Positions 42,255 through 53,839 of a stretch of DNA of 64,000 nucleotides are shown piece after piece; position 1 is the first letter of the stretch, and every line of letters begins with the position of its first letter. Origin of the DNA: Prorocentrum cordatum (lineage: Eukaryota > Sar > Dinophyceae > Prorocentrales > Prorocentraceae); NCBI GenBank assembly GCA_963575745.1, contig CAUYUJ010014209.1, positions 148,801 to 212,800 of the forward strand, written 5' to 3'. The position numbers were made by a program, and so were the translations under genes. The notes under the pieces are model-generated. The model saw nothing but the letters and a program-made list of their open reading frames with translations, was not told where the DNA came from and searched no databases.

Positions 42255-43130
42255 GCGCCATCAGAAAGCGGCCGACGCAAAAGCGGTCCCCGAGAAGGGG
42301 TCGAAAGCCTCGGGGCCTAAGCTCTGAAGCTTCTCTCAGAGGCTCTGGGGGCTCTGCACGAGGCTTTCCCAAAGGTTGTGAAGAGTCTCCCAGAGGTCTT
42401 AGGCCACTCGGGCGTCGTGACAACTAGAAGCAAGGCCTGGACAGGGGGATTGCGAAGGCGATGTGCCATTCGGGGAAGAGATGTTGAAGTGCCTTGGAAG
42501 AGGTGCTGTCAAGACCTCCTCGGGCGGAAGATCAGGGAGAGGAAATATCGGACCCGTGTGCAAGAAAAATCTCCCATGAGGGTGAGCTATCAATCACGGA
42601 TGCATGTTGCATATAGAAACATAGAACATTCGGGAAAAAGGGTTGTTGTTGCTGTTGTTGTAAGCAGATTGTCCCTGGTAGAAGACAGGGTGCGGGCCCT
42701 GGGAGGATCATTTTGATTGAAAAACGCACGGGTCACCCGAGAAGGAAATCAACAACAAGTTTTCTTCGGAATTGAGGAAGTATCAACACCAACAGCAACA
42801 ATCAGTTTAAGACGATTCGCTCCTATCTGATCGCGTGCCACTTTACACGCGTAGGTATCCCAAAGCCTCGGTACCCGCCCTCTTCGTCTTCGATCGTACC
42901 TCCTCGAGGGTACATCTTCCTTGCCTGCCACGTGCATGTAGCGCAGCCCCTGAAAAAAAAAAACATGGGAAGAGAGGATGGATGGAAGGGGGAGGGAGAA
43001 AGATGGAGCACGAGAGAGAGAGAGAGAGATTGACAGGAAGGGGGCTAGGAGCAGAAAATACGTGGCATAACCAGACGGGTTGATCGGGCGGGTCGGGAAG
43101 GCGGGCCCAGGTGGCCAGGTCGAGCAGGCG
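42255..43130. other. Unassigned sequence
   Basis: 42255-42420 has a gaggctctgg/agaggtcttagg flavour. 42640-42665 is a short GTTGTTGTTGCT run. 43010-43032 is (AG)n. No gene recognised. Confidence 0.5.
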
Positions 43131-43139
43131 GGCTGCTGA

Positions 43140-43340
43140 AGCGTAAGTCCTGCATGGATCGCGAGAAGTCTCGAGCGATAGCCCGATTCGCAAGTAAATC
43201 GCAAGAAATGCCCCAGCGAGAGCGTGATTCCTGAGTGCAGAGGGCGCGGCGTGCGAATAAACTGGCAGGACGTCCCACGCGGGAGCGCGATTCCTGCATA
43301 CATTATGAGGAAGGCCAACGCGAGAGCACGGTTTTCAAAT
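43140..43340 (+). repeat. About 55-bp degenerate tandem repeat
   Basis: The words cgagagcgtgattcctgagt, cgggagcgcgattcctgcat and cgcgagagcacggttttcaa, plus an earlier tcgagcgatagcccgattcg, mark about four units. Reminiscent of the 82-bp family's gcgagagccgcatttt block but with a different period. Confidence 0.65.
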
Positions 43341-43759
43341 AGATTGTGAAGAAATATTAAGTGTCCATCAACATAGTTTGAGCATGAAGGTTTTCCCTGT
43401 ATTTTCTTGCAAAACAAATTTTAGAAATATACACCAAAAAACAGCGCGAGCCCCGAGGGGGGCACTTCCTGAGAGTTCAACGGTGGCAGCAGCAGCAGCA
43501 ATGGCGGCGGTGACCCTGACAGAATCAGCCAGCACCGAATCGGAAAATACGATCGAAGCGACATGCATGAGCACGAAGTCGGAATCGGGGTGCATCGGCC
43601 AGGAGTCGAAATCGAACTAGACAGGCCGCGCAGAGAAGCACAACGGCGCCCGTGTGAGCATCGGGCTGCACAGGGACGCAGGAACACCAGACTGGATCGG
43701 ATCGCTTGAGCGAAAGTATATGATTGATCGGATCCAGCTGCCCAAAGATCCGACGTCAC

Positions 43760-43763
<4 letters not shown>

Positions 43764-43798
<35 letters not shown>
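43764..43798 (+). repeat. (TA)n microsatellite
   Basis: About 17 TA dinucleotides followed by gatgtgtgtgtgaag. Confidence 0.95.
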
Positions 43799-43859
43799 TG
43801 TGTGTGTGAAGAAGATCTGGCCGGAGCCCTGCACCCCATTTGCGGCACATTTCGAGCCG

Positions 43860-44090
43860 GATCGATCCGTAGGGTCCCAAGGCCCGAAACAAAGCCAAGA
43901 CCCGTGAGGGCCTGGGGCCCGAAAAATATGCGACGCCAAGAACTCCGTCGTGATTTTTGTTGCAACGTGGCTCCCCAGAGGTATGCAACCCTTCCCAGGG
44001 ACCCGCTTCTCGTTCTGTGTTGTTTTTTGGCGGACCCAGGGCCCAGCGCAGGCCCCCAGAAGCCGAAAATTAGCAAAAACCTGATCGTGC
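43860..44090 (+). repeat. Dispersed repeat D, copy 3 (longest)
   Basis: gcgacgccaagaactccg, gtgatttttgttgcaacgtg, gctccccagaggtatgcaac, ccttcccagggacccgc, ttgttttttggcggacccag, ggcccagcgcaggccccc and agaagccgaaaattagcaaa. The last part matches 20500-20580. The first part resembles the reverse complement of 61790-61860 (ctcctggcgtcgcatcgttt then ttgcaacgggc). Confidence 0.7.
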
Positions 44091-44359
44091 TTCTTTCGCA
44101 ACGGAAGAATGTCCAGGCCCCCCCGACGGCGACGGCAAGATCGCCTAGTGCGAAAAAATGCGACACCGGCATCTCAAGTCAAGGTGGGCCCTGCCCCAGA
44201 CATCCGGCCCTCCAATGTTTCGGTGCGTGGACCCCCCAAGGTCTGGACCACCTCTCCACTGAGATCCGCGCTGGGGTTACTCAGGGGGCCTGGAAGGTAG
44301 CAGTGAATGCTAAGTGGGCTACGCGTGCCCAAAGCTTTTTAGGGTGACCAGAAAACTCC

Positions 44360-44363
44360 TCTG

Positions 44364-44396
<33 letters not shown>

Positions 44397-44605
44397 GGAG
44401 GAGGAGGAGGAGGAGGAGGAGAAGGGGGAGGAGGAGGAGGAGGAGCAGGAGGAGGAGCAGGAGGAGGAGGAGCAGGAGGAGGAAAAGGAGGCGGAGAAGG
44501 GGAGGAGGAGCAGGAGGAGGAGAAGGGAGGAGGAGGAGGAGGAGGAGGAGGAGGAGGAGGAGGAGGGAGGAGCAGGAGGAGGAGGAGGAGCAGGAGGAGG
44601 ACAGG
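44360..44605 (+). repeat. (GGA)n microsatellite
   Basis: GGA with agcagg and aaaggaggcg interruptions. Confidence 0.95.
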
Positions 44606-44782
44606 CTCCGCCCACTTAGACCCACTCTAGGACCCCCGAAGGCCACACAGATCCCTCTCTGGTACCCGCCTCTGCGCCCCCCCTCCCCTGCGCAACCCCA
44701 GCGGGGATCTCGGCATGGCCGGCAGCTCGTCCCGAACGAATTGCTGCTGCTGCCACAAGGGGGCCCAGCCAGGGCCCCCCAA

Positions 44783-45148
44783 GAGGAGGAGGAGGAGGAG
44801 GAGGAGGAGGAGGAGGAGGAGGAGGAGGAGGAGGAGGAGGAGGGGAGGAGGGGAGGAGGAGGAGGAGGAGGAGGGGGGAGGAGGAGGGAGGGAGGGAGGG
44901 AGGGAGGGAGGGAGGAGGGAGGAGGGAGGGAGGGAGGGAGGGAGGGAGGGAGGGAGGGAGGGAGGGAGGGGGAGGGAGGGAGGGAGGGGGAGGGAGGAGG
45001 AGGAGGAGGAGGAGGAGGAGGAGGAGGAGGAGGAGGAGGAGGAGGAGGAGGAGGAGGAGGAGGAGGAGGAGGAGGAGGAGGAGGAGGAGGAGGAGGAGGC
45101 GCGTAGGAGGAGGAGGAGGAGGAGGAGGAGGAGGAGGAGGAGGAGCTC
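44783..45148 (+). repeat. (GGA)n with internal (GGGA)n, 365 bp
   Basis: GGA at 44785-44885, GGGA tetranucleotides at about 44885-44995, then a long pure GGA run at 44998-45098, gcgcgt, and more GGA. Block switching between period 3 and period 4 within one purine tract. Confidence 0.97.
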
Positions 45149-45149
45149 C

Positions 45150-46430
45150 GGGCAAGTGGGCCCCGCCCTGGCGAACAAGACGTCCTCGTGGCAGGTCGCC
45201 GGCTGGCCCCGGTGGCCGAGGTGCTGGCCCAGGAGCGCCGCCGGCGCCAGGGCCTCCCATCGCCCCCACGCGGCCGCCCGAGGGCCGCCGCCCGAGGGCC
45301 GCCGCCGAGGTGGCCGCCGAGGGGCCGCCGAGCAGGCCGCCGAGGACCGCCGACGCCCGCCGGCGGACCGGTGGCCCAGACAGGCTCGCGTCGTGGGGTG
45401 GTCGCGTCGGGAGGCTCTGGCCGTGTCCGGCCCCGGCGGGCCCTCGCGGGGCCCCAGGACAGCCAAGAAAGGACTCGGGCCGAGGAACCGGCCCGAGGGA
45501 AAAGGGTCGGGAATTCCGGGGACCACGCGCTGCAGAAACCAAGAGATATCGCATGTCTGGGAAGGCTGCCAGTGGCGCGCGGACATCCTGACGTCTGTGC
45601 GCCACCCCACGAGGTAGTCCCCGCTGGCCTCAACAGGCTCCCCCCGAGTGGTCCGGAGAGGTCCCAGCCTCCACCGCCGCCTCCGGCGGCACCCCTCGGA
45701 CGCTCCGCGCCCCAAGGTTGGGATTGAGACCGCCCCAGGCTACTCGGGGGGGCTATGGAGACCAGCGGGGGCCACCTGAGGCGGCCGACGGTGCGCAACC
45801 CGAAGCCTCATCCACGACGGGCACCAGGGCCCACACCTCCTCGCGTCAGGAGCAGGTCACGGCGGCAGGGTCTTGGTAGCCTCCGGGGTCCCACGCCGGG
45901 CCCAGGCCGTGCTGTGATCACAGGACGGCGCGGGAGAAACCGGTCCCGGGGAAGTAGTCGGGCCCTTCCAGGGGCCATTGGCTGCGAAAGGATCACGACG
46001 TCGGATATCTGATTTTGCCGAACGGGCGCCGAGGGCCGCCGACGAACCCGGGGATGCCGACGGCCGTCAGCGAGGCCTTCTTCTCTCGTAGCAACAGATA
46101 GGCATGGCAACGAGAGAAGAAAAACAATGAAAACAACCAAACACCAAAACAATTATACTGGCGAAGGACCCCACCAGATGCAATTGCGCGTACCACGTTG
46201 TATCTGCTGCTGCCACTGGCGTTGGGCATCAGGAAATCCTCTCCCAGAACATCCTGCATCGTTGGCACTACCAGAGCTGACGCGTTGGCAAGTGCTGCTG
46301 ACGAACCGTGTCGTCTGAACAACCCCCACCACGCAAGGGTATGAAAGGTCGAAACAGACGCACTCATTATTCGGCACCACTGTTGCGAGCCGTCCCAGGC
46401 TTTACTCACGTCTCGGCGAGGCACGACCAG
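45150..46430. other. Unassigned GC-rich sequence
   Basis: On the minus strand, short stretches look exon-like (e.g. RWEALAPAALLGQHLGHRGQ, then ATCHEDVLFARAGPTCPEL near 45260-45150, and HWQPSQTCDISWFLQ near 45570-45540 before a CTGCAG). No domain and no continuous exon chain could be built. Repeats such as gagggccgccgcc occur at 45270-45320. Confidence 0.35.
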
Positions 46431-46440
46431 GACAGGCGGC

Positions 46441-47118
46441 TTGGGAGCTCGGGAGTCTGTGCCTCCTCCTCCTCCTCCTCCACCTCTTCCTCTCTGGTCT
46501 GCCTTTTTGTCTATGTTCCACTCTGTTCACGTACTCGCGGAGTGGGGTAAGCACTGTTGGAGGTGCAAGGGGCGTGCCTCACACGACACTGTCACCCAGT
46601 GGCGCCTGACCCTCTGGTTCAAGCTCGCTTCTGGAAACTCCCAGGTCTTGCCTATTCCTCGAAGGAGATCCTGGCAACCGTGTAGCGGCTGTCGACCCAT
46701 TGCGCAGATGGCCTATCATGCAGACTCCGCGGGTCTGGTCTTGCTCGGCTTGCGGTCTCTTTTGAAGGACGGCTGCGTATCGAAAGAATCGGAGAGCGTG
46801 TTGCACATGCGCCCTCTCCAGCACCAGACGAGAGTATCTCAGACGGTCGGGTCGAGGGCTGCTTCCGAAAGCGCCAAACCGCGCACAGTAGACAGCATAT
46901 GCCGCTGGTGGTCATGGGCTTCGGATATCACCTTGCGATGGCGTCCACTCCACTCCACTTTATTCCTCCTGATGTTCCTCCTCCTCCTCCTCAATCGCAG
47001 CATCATAAGCATCATCAGCGTCAACAGTATCATCAGCATCATCAGCAGCATCATCATCCCTCTCTCCTCTCTCCCCTTCCTGGCGAACAGCACGGTGAGG
47101 GAATTGTATGAGGAATGA
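46441..47118 (+). CDS. Long open frame of doubtful status
   Basis: 225 codons on the plus strand without a stop. It begins in a TCC run (poly-Pro) and ends in a CAT/ATC run (Ile/Ser). The middle (WKHCWRCKGRASHDTVTQWR, then LADSAGLVLLGLRSLLKDGC-like text) has ordinary composition, but the minus strand is also partly open. No family recognised. It may be chance. Confidence 0.15.
   Translation: MGARESVPPPPPPPPLPLWSAFLSMFHSVHVLAEWGKHCWRCKGRASHDTVTQWRLTLWFKLASGNSQVLPIPRRRSWQPCSGCRPIAQMAYHADSAGLVLLGLRSLLKDGCVSKESESVLHMRPLQHQTRVSQTVGSRAASESAKPRTVDSICRWWSWASDITLRWRPLHSTLFLLMFLLLLLNRSIISIISVNSIISIISSIIIPLSSLPFLANSTVRELYEE
46985..47065 (+). repeat. (CAT)n-type microsatellite
   Basis: catcataagcatcatcagcg and catcagcatcatcagcagca. 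Imperfect ATC/CAG trinucleotides. Confidence 0.85.
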
Positions 47119-47119
47119 T

Positions 47120-48160
47120 GAACCAGTGGATAAGGGAATCCAGGGTCTGAAGCAGGTGGAACTTCGATCGTGGCTTCGCCATGGATATCACCGCCGCCCG
47201 CATCAGATAAGGAATCCCCCAGGGTCTACAGCCTCCTGGGCACATTCCTTAACGGACGCTCCCACCGTACTCGCGACAGGAGACATGTGTGTTGTTTCCG
47301 AAACGGGCATTACACAGGGGGAGGGAGCATCGGGCCCCAGGTAACAGTAACGCTTGGGCGGGGTGGGCCACTTCTGAGCGGGGGTGTGCTGCGATCGCAT
47401 CAGCTGCCTGCCCCGCCAAGCGCAAGTACTTGCCACGTGGTCATGCGCGCAGATGGCGGCCGCAGTCGGTCGCGAATAATTGCTCCCAATCACCCTATGG
47501 CAGCAAGGTGGTTGTGTAACAAAAATCATGGACCCCCCCCCCAGGACTTTTATACACCACCCCGAAGTATACACCACGTGAATGTGTTATTTCTTGCGCG
47601 TTCAACCGCGTGTCCAAATGACGCTGCACACGCAACATGTCATTACCGCGAGACTTGACACACCCTGCAACCCACCGCCGAAACAATAATCCGATCAACC
47701 CCGATGACAGAAAACCAGCCCACGGTGGTGATGTATATGCGTCGGTCGCGGAGTCTAGCCCCCCCTACGCACGATCGTCACCCTTACCCGTGAGGACGGA
47801 AGGGGGTTGGCCCTTCAACGACCATCTCCAGTTCAAGTTGCTGGCGTGAAACCCTGCAAGCACGCTCTCCCCCATCCGCCCCGTGCACCGCGCGGCTTCG
47901 CGCCAGGCGGGCAAACTGCATAGGGCAGCCTGGGGACGCCATTGGGGGAGAACCGAGGAGCAGAGAGGGGATGGAGAGACCCAACTTCCAGCGTCACGAC
48001 ACAGTAGCGTCGTCGAGTTCACACTTCCGACCTCTTGAGGCCCGTTTCGGTCCCCTGGGCCATCAAAACCTACACTAGGCAAAAAACTGGGGAAGGGGGC
48101 GAGGGGCCAGGGATCGGGAGACTCGCCAAAGCGACTCGTCAAAGGCCTGGAGAGAGGTAG
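47120..48160. other. Unassigned sequence
   Basis: No supported gene on either strand. A run of nine C lies at 47529-47539, and ggtagaggtagaggtaggg hexamers begin at 48145. Confidence 0.5.
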
Positions 48161-48189
48161 AGGTAGAGGTAGGGAACGGAAGGGAGAAG

Positions 48190-48607
48190 ACAGCGAAAGA
48201 GGAGAGAGAGGGAGGGAAGGAGGGCGATAGAAAGAGAGAGACAGAGCAAAAGTGAGACTCAAGTGCAGGAATGGTAATGGCCCAAAGCCGCACACTTCCC
48301 AAGGCGTACATATCATCCTTGCCCAAGGGCATGCTGGTATGTATCTTCTTGATCGTTGAGACCTAGCGAATACAGAGTACCTCCATGGTCGTCAAGACCT
48401 AGATAACACAGAGTGCCAGGAGAGGGAGGGAGGGAGGGTGGAAGGGAGGGAGAACAAGTGAGAAAAAGAGAGAGAGAGAGACAGAGAGAGAGAAAGAGAA
48501 AGAGAGAGAGAAAGGAAGGACACAGAAAAAGAGAGAGAAAGAGGGACACCCAAACAAGCAAACCACAAAGAGGAAGAGAGACAGACAAACAGACAGACCG
48601 ACAGGCA

Positions 48608-48644
<37 letters not shown>

Positions 48645-49345
48645 AGCACAGTTCTATGTGTATATCTGCGAATGCACATACCAGGAAAGACGATGGGGAG
48701 AGAAAGAGAGAGAGAGAGGAAAAAGGATAGAGAGAGCGAGGGAGATACTTAGAGACAGAGAGATACAGCGATGACAGAGGACAGAGGAGAAAGCAGAGAG
48801 GAGTGAGGAGAGAGGAGAAGGGAGAGGGGAGAGAGAAGAGGGAAGATAACTAAAGAGAGAAAGACAGAGACAGAGCGAGACAGACAGACAAACAGACAGA
48901 CGGACGGACGGACGGACGGACATACAGACAGACAGACAGAAAACAGACAGGCAGGCATGCAGACAGGCAGATAACAGTTGCGCATGTATAAGTAGACAAC
49001 TAGGCACAGACGGAAAGGAGTACGGGAAGAGGGAGAGAGAGATAGAGAGAGAGAGAGGAAACGAGAAAGAGAGAGAGAGAGAGACAAGAGAGAGAGGAGA
49101 AAGGACATATTAGAGAGAAGGGGAGAGAGAGAAGAGGGGAGAGATAGAGAGGGAGAGGGGAGAGAGAAAGAGAGAGAGGGAGAGTGTGGATATATCTGTA
49201 AATCTATATACAGTTATAAAATACTGCGATAACGCTTCGAGACGTGCACCGTTGCCCTTCAAGGTCCGCATGCAGGTGGGATGAGGAAGAGAGAGAGAGA
49301 GAGAGAGAGAAGAAAAAAAGAGAGAGACAGAGGACGAGATGTAAG
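48190..49345 (+). repeat. 1.1-kb purine-rich GA tract with tetranucleotide blocks
   Basis: Mostly (AG)n and GAGAA on the plus strand, with embedded (CAGA)n at 48585-48600, (GGCA)n at 48604-48642, (GGAC)n at 48900-48920 and (CAGA)n at 48925-48945. Near-perfect strand asymmetry: pyrimidines are rare on the plus strand for most of the tract. No gene. Predicted Ser/Leu/Cys proteins are artefacts. Confidence 0.9.
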
Positions 49346-49539
49346 AGGAACAACAAAAATAGAAATACGAGTGTGTCCTTGCCCCGGTTCCCGTGATAGT
49401 CGTTATCCTCAGTCTGGCTTCATCCTGTCACCAAAGTTATTACACCCCTTATCGTTATCAGCCTTCCCTGGGCTATCATAACAAATGCGGCAACGATCAA
49501 AGAGGAATGGATCAGTTGATAAAGTCATGGGTCATGTCT

Positions 49540-49640
49540 TGTATATGTATATATATATATATATTTACATACATGCATGCATGTACGTATACATACATAC
49601 ATGCTTGATAATCTTGTTACATACATTCATACATACGTGC
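49540..49640 (+). repeat. (TA)n and CATA tetranucleotide run
   Basis: gtatatatatatatatattt at 49548, then tacatacatgcatgcatg and catacatacatgc. Confidence 0.9.
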
Positions 49641-49699
49641 CACCACACTCACACTCATCATTCCTCATATGCATCGGGATCAAAAAATATAGTACTGCA

Positions 49700-50300
49700 C
49701 CACCTTTGCTTGCCCAAAAAACTCTAGAGTTCTGAATCAAAGTCCAGCAGCCTGCCCGAGCCGCCCTCCGAGGAAAACATTGGCTTATAATTGCGGCACC
49801 TGCTAAACGGGGACATCAGGACGCACTCCACCCGGCAGTGTGCAAATACAGAGCAACACTTGGGGAGTCCCAAGCAAGCTCGAAACTGTGCTTTCCTTAG
49901 GTACACGAATGCGACATGCAAGCCTCTAGTTAGAGACATGACGATTGCCGCACTGATCAAAACATATCACACTTCACACTTACACTACACTATCCGCGGA
50001 CGCCTCCCAGGTTCCACCTGGTGCAGCTCTTGCACCCCGTCCTGGGGCCCGGAAACGGCCCCCCGTGGCCGAAAAGGCAAAACAAATCCCCCCCGAACCT
50101 GCCCGCCAGTCCTGCTGGCTGGAACCAGTGCTGGGCCACCTCAGACCCCCAAACCCAAACGGCTCCAGCACTACACCAGACAACGACGCTTAGGCACGAA
50201 GCAGGGCTCGACGAGGAAAAGCAGACGCCGTCGCTCCGCATTGACCGCTGTCCATCCCTTCACCGTGGCTCTGCTGGCTCTCCTTCTCCTCCAGTGTATA
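49700..50300. other. Unassigned sequence
   Basis: A 78-codon minus frame (MISAAIVMSLTRGLHVAFVY) and GC-rich 50000-50180 show ordinary composition, but no domain or splice pattern was recognised. Confidence 0.4.
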
Positions 50301-51020
50301 TACAAACATGTGCATATCCACATCTCCATATGTATATATGTACGCATGCATTCATACATGCACGCATGCATACAAACCTGCATGCGCACATGGACATACG
50401 CATGCATACAGACGTGCACACACACACACACACACACTCATACACACATACGCACATAATTACATACATACCTACAGGTAGACATGCATGCATGCATCTA
50501 TACATACGTACATAACATCATACTCACAGTCAGACATGCCTGCATGCATGCATGTATATATACATACATGCATACATGCACACGTACGGCAATACACTCC
50601 TACGTACATATACACACCCAAACATGCATACATGCATGTATACATATAGCGTGTCAAACATGCACGAGTATATATATATATGCATACGTACATATATAAA
50701 TGCATACATATATGCATATGAATGGATACACCTATATCTATACCTACATAGACACATACGCGTGCATACATACGTACAACCATACATACGTACATGCATA
50801 CATGCATGCATGCATACATCATGCATGCATGCATACGTGCATACATACATGTATACCTACAAAAAGACATATAGGTAGCTTATACAAACGTACGTGCGCA
50901 CATACATGCACACAAACATGTATAGATGCATGCCCGCATGCATACATACATACGCACATACGCAGATACACACATACATACATACATGCATACGTACGTA
51001 CGTACGTACGTACGTACTTA
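50300..51020 (+). repeat. CATA/CATG/TACG tetranucleotide island, 720 bp
   Basis: Alternating purine-pyrimidine words catacatgcatgcatacg, acacacacacac and gtacgtacgtacgtacgtac (pure GTAC at 50995-51016). Alternating purine-pyrimidine DNA of this type can adopt left-handed or cruciform structure. No coding content. Confidence 0.95.
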
Positions 51021-51254
51021 TGGGTGGAGTTCCCTCTCTCTCCCTCTCTGTCTCCCTCTTGGTATAAATTGTTATCGTGCCGTTTCGCCATATCTCGAAC
51101 ACATTCAGAACCGAATTTAGTTGTAAACAGAAATGCACAGACAAATACAAAACCAAGACACGCATGCCTATAATTATGTCTATGTAGAATGTGTGGGTAT
51201 CTCCACATTCATAGGTATATATCCATATATACATATATGTGTGAGCGGTGCACG

Positions 51255-52065
51255 GTGAGGAACGACCCCCCCCCGGAATGGCTCGTCCTGGGGGGTTCGT
51301 GCTGGCCACACCGCCGGTGCGGGCCCGTACGAATACCCCCAAGATGCACGAAACCCCTCGGGGCGGGTGCGCCCCGATACAAAATCTCTCGGGACGCACC
51401 GCCGGTGCGGGCCAGTTCAACCCCTCGGGATGGCCCGGCCCGAACGCGCAGCCCCAGAGCGCGGGGGAGCGCCCAGGTAGTGCGTGCGAGCGTCAGGGCG
51501 GCGTCGGCGGCGGCGTCGGCGACGCCAGCGGCGGCGACGGCGACGAAGATATCCATAGATCTCGAGAGGCCCCTGGAGGCCCAGAGGTTTCTTGGAGTAG
51601 GGTTCCGGACGTCCTCGGAGGTCCATGTCGTCCCCCTCCACCTCCTTCTCCTCCTCCCCCTCCTCCCCCATTCTTCCACTTTCCTCCTTCTCCTCCTTCT
51701 CGTCCTCCTCAGGTCCTCCATCCCTCTTGTTCCGTTCGAGCATATCCCGCCATCCCCTTTGACCCATCTATCTCAGATCCGTCCGTCGATCAGTCCATCC
51801 ATTCATACCTCCATTCATCCATCTAGTCCTCCCTCCAACCCCCACTTCCACGCAGCACACGCACCCCACTCCCACAAGAGCCCCCCCCCATCCCTCAGGA
51901 ACCCCCCACCCCACTACTACAGGGAGGGGGGAGATCCGCCGGTGTGCCTCGTACGAACCCCCTGGGAAAGGAAAGGTGGAGAGGGGGGGGGTCCGGGTCG
52001 TCGGCGGAACCCGGTGCGGCGGTGCGCCCAGTACGAAGCCCCCCAGGAAGGCAGGGGGGGGGGTC
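51255..52065 (+). repeat. Degenerate repeat with CGCCGGTGCGGGCC..GTACGAACCCC units
   Basis: cgccggtgcgggcccgtacg at 51312, cgccggtgcgggccagttca at 51400, cgccggtgtgcctcgtacga at 51928 and gcggtgcgcccagtacgaag at 52018. Each is followed by ccccc and a gga/tggga block. Between them are a GGCGTC run (51495-51545) and a TCC-rich part (51630-51720). Confidence 0.65.
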
Positions 52066-52137
52066 GTGCCACGGGGAACCGCCCACATCTTTGCAGAGTC
52101 ACACATCCCGACCTGCGTGCCAACACATATGGTCGCA

Positions 52138-52327
52138 CGTATACTCCAGATTTCGGAATAAAAGGGAGGGGGTCTGGACCCTCCAAGACAAGCCATTTCA
52201 GACCTCCCCCGTGGGAGAACCCTCCAAAACATCGTCCCCAGACCCCCCAGGCCCTCCAAGATAGCCTGGAAGAGACCCCCCCCCGAAATGAGACCCCCCT
52301 CCCTTTACTACGAAATCTGGAGTACGC
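52138..52327. mobile_element. Fold-back element with about 38-bp arms
   Basis: The left arm cgtatactccagatttcgga ataaaagggagggggtct (52138-52175) is the imperfect reverse complement of the right arm gagacccccctccctttact acgaaatctggagtacgcg (52289-52327). The loop is about 110 bp of ccctccaaga/ccccagacc text. Confidence 0.8.
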
Positions 52328-52469
52328 GAATCCGCCGCCGTGCCCGGAGGCACGAGTTGGAGTGTCTCCAGGTCCCCATCGGTCCTTCGAGTCCCTGGTC
52401 CTCAACGATAGAAGACTGAGGGGCCCGGACCCGACATTCACAAATGTGCTGGGGCTTCCCGCGTGCCGA

Positions 52470-52500
52470 GGCCCCCGTAGGGGGACATGCCCGACCTGAA
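52470..52500 (+). repeat. GGACATGCCCGAC motif, third copy
   Basis: ggacatgcccgacctgaacc here matches the arms of the inverted repeat at 59938-60110 (gacatgcccgacttaaccct on the plus strand at 60079), indicating one dispersed family. Confidence 0.6.
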
Positions 52501-52639
52501 CCTAGCTTCGCTCGGACGTGTGCACTATCTTTGGCGGCGGTGCCAGCGCCAGAAATTCCGGACCACCGCCGTGGAGCATCTGGGATCATCCCCAGGAGAG
52601 CGCTTCTATGGCCGTTTTTGATGGCCGCGTCGGGCATTC

Positions 52640-52835
52640 ATCAATGTGCCCGTCCGACTTTTCGGAGCCGAGATGGCCCCGATGCGGGCCACGAGGGCCC
52701 CAAGAGGCCCAGGGCCCATGGCCACCGAGTCGGCACAAGAGGCCCCGAGGAGGCCCAGGGAAGCTCCCAAGAAGCCTCCAAGAGGCCACCAGGAAGCTCC
52801 CAAGAGTGCCGCAAGAGACGCCCAAGAGGCATCCT
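52640..52835 (+). repeat. CCAAGAGGC degenerate repeat, block 1
   Basis: gccccaagaggcccagggcc, cccaagaagcctccaagagg and gctcccaagagtgccgcaag: 9-12-bp words of the form CCAAGAGGC. Related tracts are at 53840-54080 (ccaagacggccc) and 56200-56510. Confidence 0.7.
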
Positions 52836-53585
52836 CCTCCTCCTCCTCCTCCTCCTCCCTCCTCCTCCTCCTCTCGTCCTCTCTCCTCTCTCTCCTCCTC
52901 CCTCCTCCTTCCTCCTCATCCTCCTCCTCCTCCTCCTCTCGTCCTCCTCCTCCTTCTCCTCTCCTTCCTCGTCCTCGTCGTCTCCTCCTCCTCCTCCTCC
53001 TCTCCCTCTCCTCCTCCTCCTCCTCCTTCCTCCTCCTCCTCCTGCCTCCTCGTCCTTCCTCCTCCTCCTCCTCCTCCTCCTCCTCCTCTCCCGCATCCTC
53101 CTCCTCCTCCTCTCCTCGTCTCCTCCGCATCATCATCATCTTCATCATCATCATCATCATATCATCATCATCATTCATCATCTCTCATCATCATCATCAT
53201 CATTTCATCATCATCATCATTCATCCAGCATCATCATCATGGGCATCATCATCATCTTCAGCATCAGCATCATCATCACCATCATCATCATCAGCATCAT
53301 CATCATCAGCAGCAGCATCAGCAGCATCATCATCACCATCAGCAGCTGCATCATCAGCATCATCATCATCAGCAGCATCATCATCATTCATTCATCAGCA
53401 TCAGCTCCTCATCCTCATCCTCCTCCTCCTCGTCCTCCCCCTCCTCTCCTCCGCCTCCCTCTCCTTCCTCCTCTCCTTCCTCCTCCTCTCTTCTTCTTCC
53501 TCCCTCTATCCTCCTCCTCCTCCTCCTCCTCCTCCTCCTCCTCCTCCTCCTCCTCCTCCTCCTCCTCCTCCTCCTCCCCCTCCTC
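52835..53585 (+). repeat. 750-bp TCC/CAT/TCC microsatellite island
   Basis: TCC/CTC to about 53120; CAT/CAG/CATT blocks at 53125-53400 with frequent single-base phase slips (atcatcattcatcatctctc); then TCC to 53585, with a pure end. Same block order (TCC, CAT/CAG, TCC) as 2220-4450. Confidence 0.97.
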
Positions 53586-53599
53586 CGGGGGATACACAT

Positions 53600-53725
53600 T
53601 CCGATGGCTCGGCCAAGCTCTCGCCAAACGCTTTGCCACAGAGGCGCTTCCGAAAAAGCATGGGGCCGCGGTGATTCGCGGTAGGCGCCTTCGATCCGCC
53701 GCCCCCTACTTATATATCAAAAAGT
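53600..53725 (+). repeat. Shared module, copy 1 (GGTGATTCGCGGTAGGCG)
   Basis: ggcgcttccgaaaaagcatg, ggccgcggtgattcgcggta and ggcgccttcga, then an AT-rich tatatat. The module recurs at 56760-56820 (cgattccaaaaggtaattag, ggctgtgattcgtcgtagg, cgtcttcgatatata). In both places it follows a TCC array. Confidence 0.7.
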
Positions 53726-53839
53726 TTTCCTGGCGTGCTGTATGTTTGAATGCGTTCGTCATTTCACCAATTCCAAATGGGGTCTCGGCCCAGCCCGCCG
53801 CCCATCTGGAAAGACCATCTCTTGAGAACGCCTCCATGA

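Noticed and set aside
44281-45798. A 505-codon minus-strand frame with Ser/Pro/Leu runs
   Set aside because: It runs through two long GGA arrays read on the other strand. Only short stretches near 45150-45570 look like protein and they show no domain.
46441-47118. Genuine host gene of 225 codons
   Set aside because: Both ends are microsatellite translation, the opposite strand is also open, and no domain was recognised. Retained only as a low-confidence entry.
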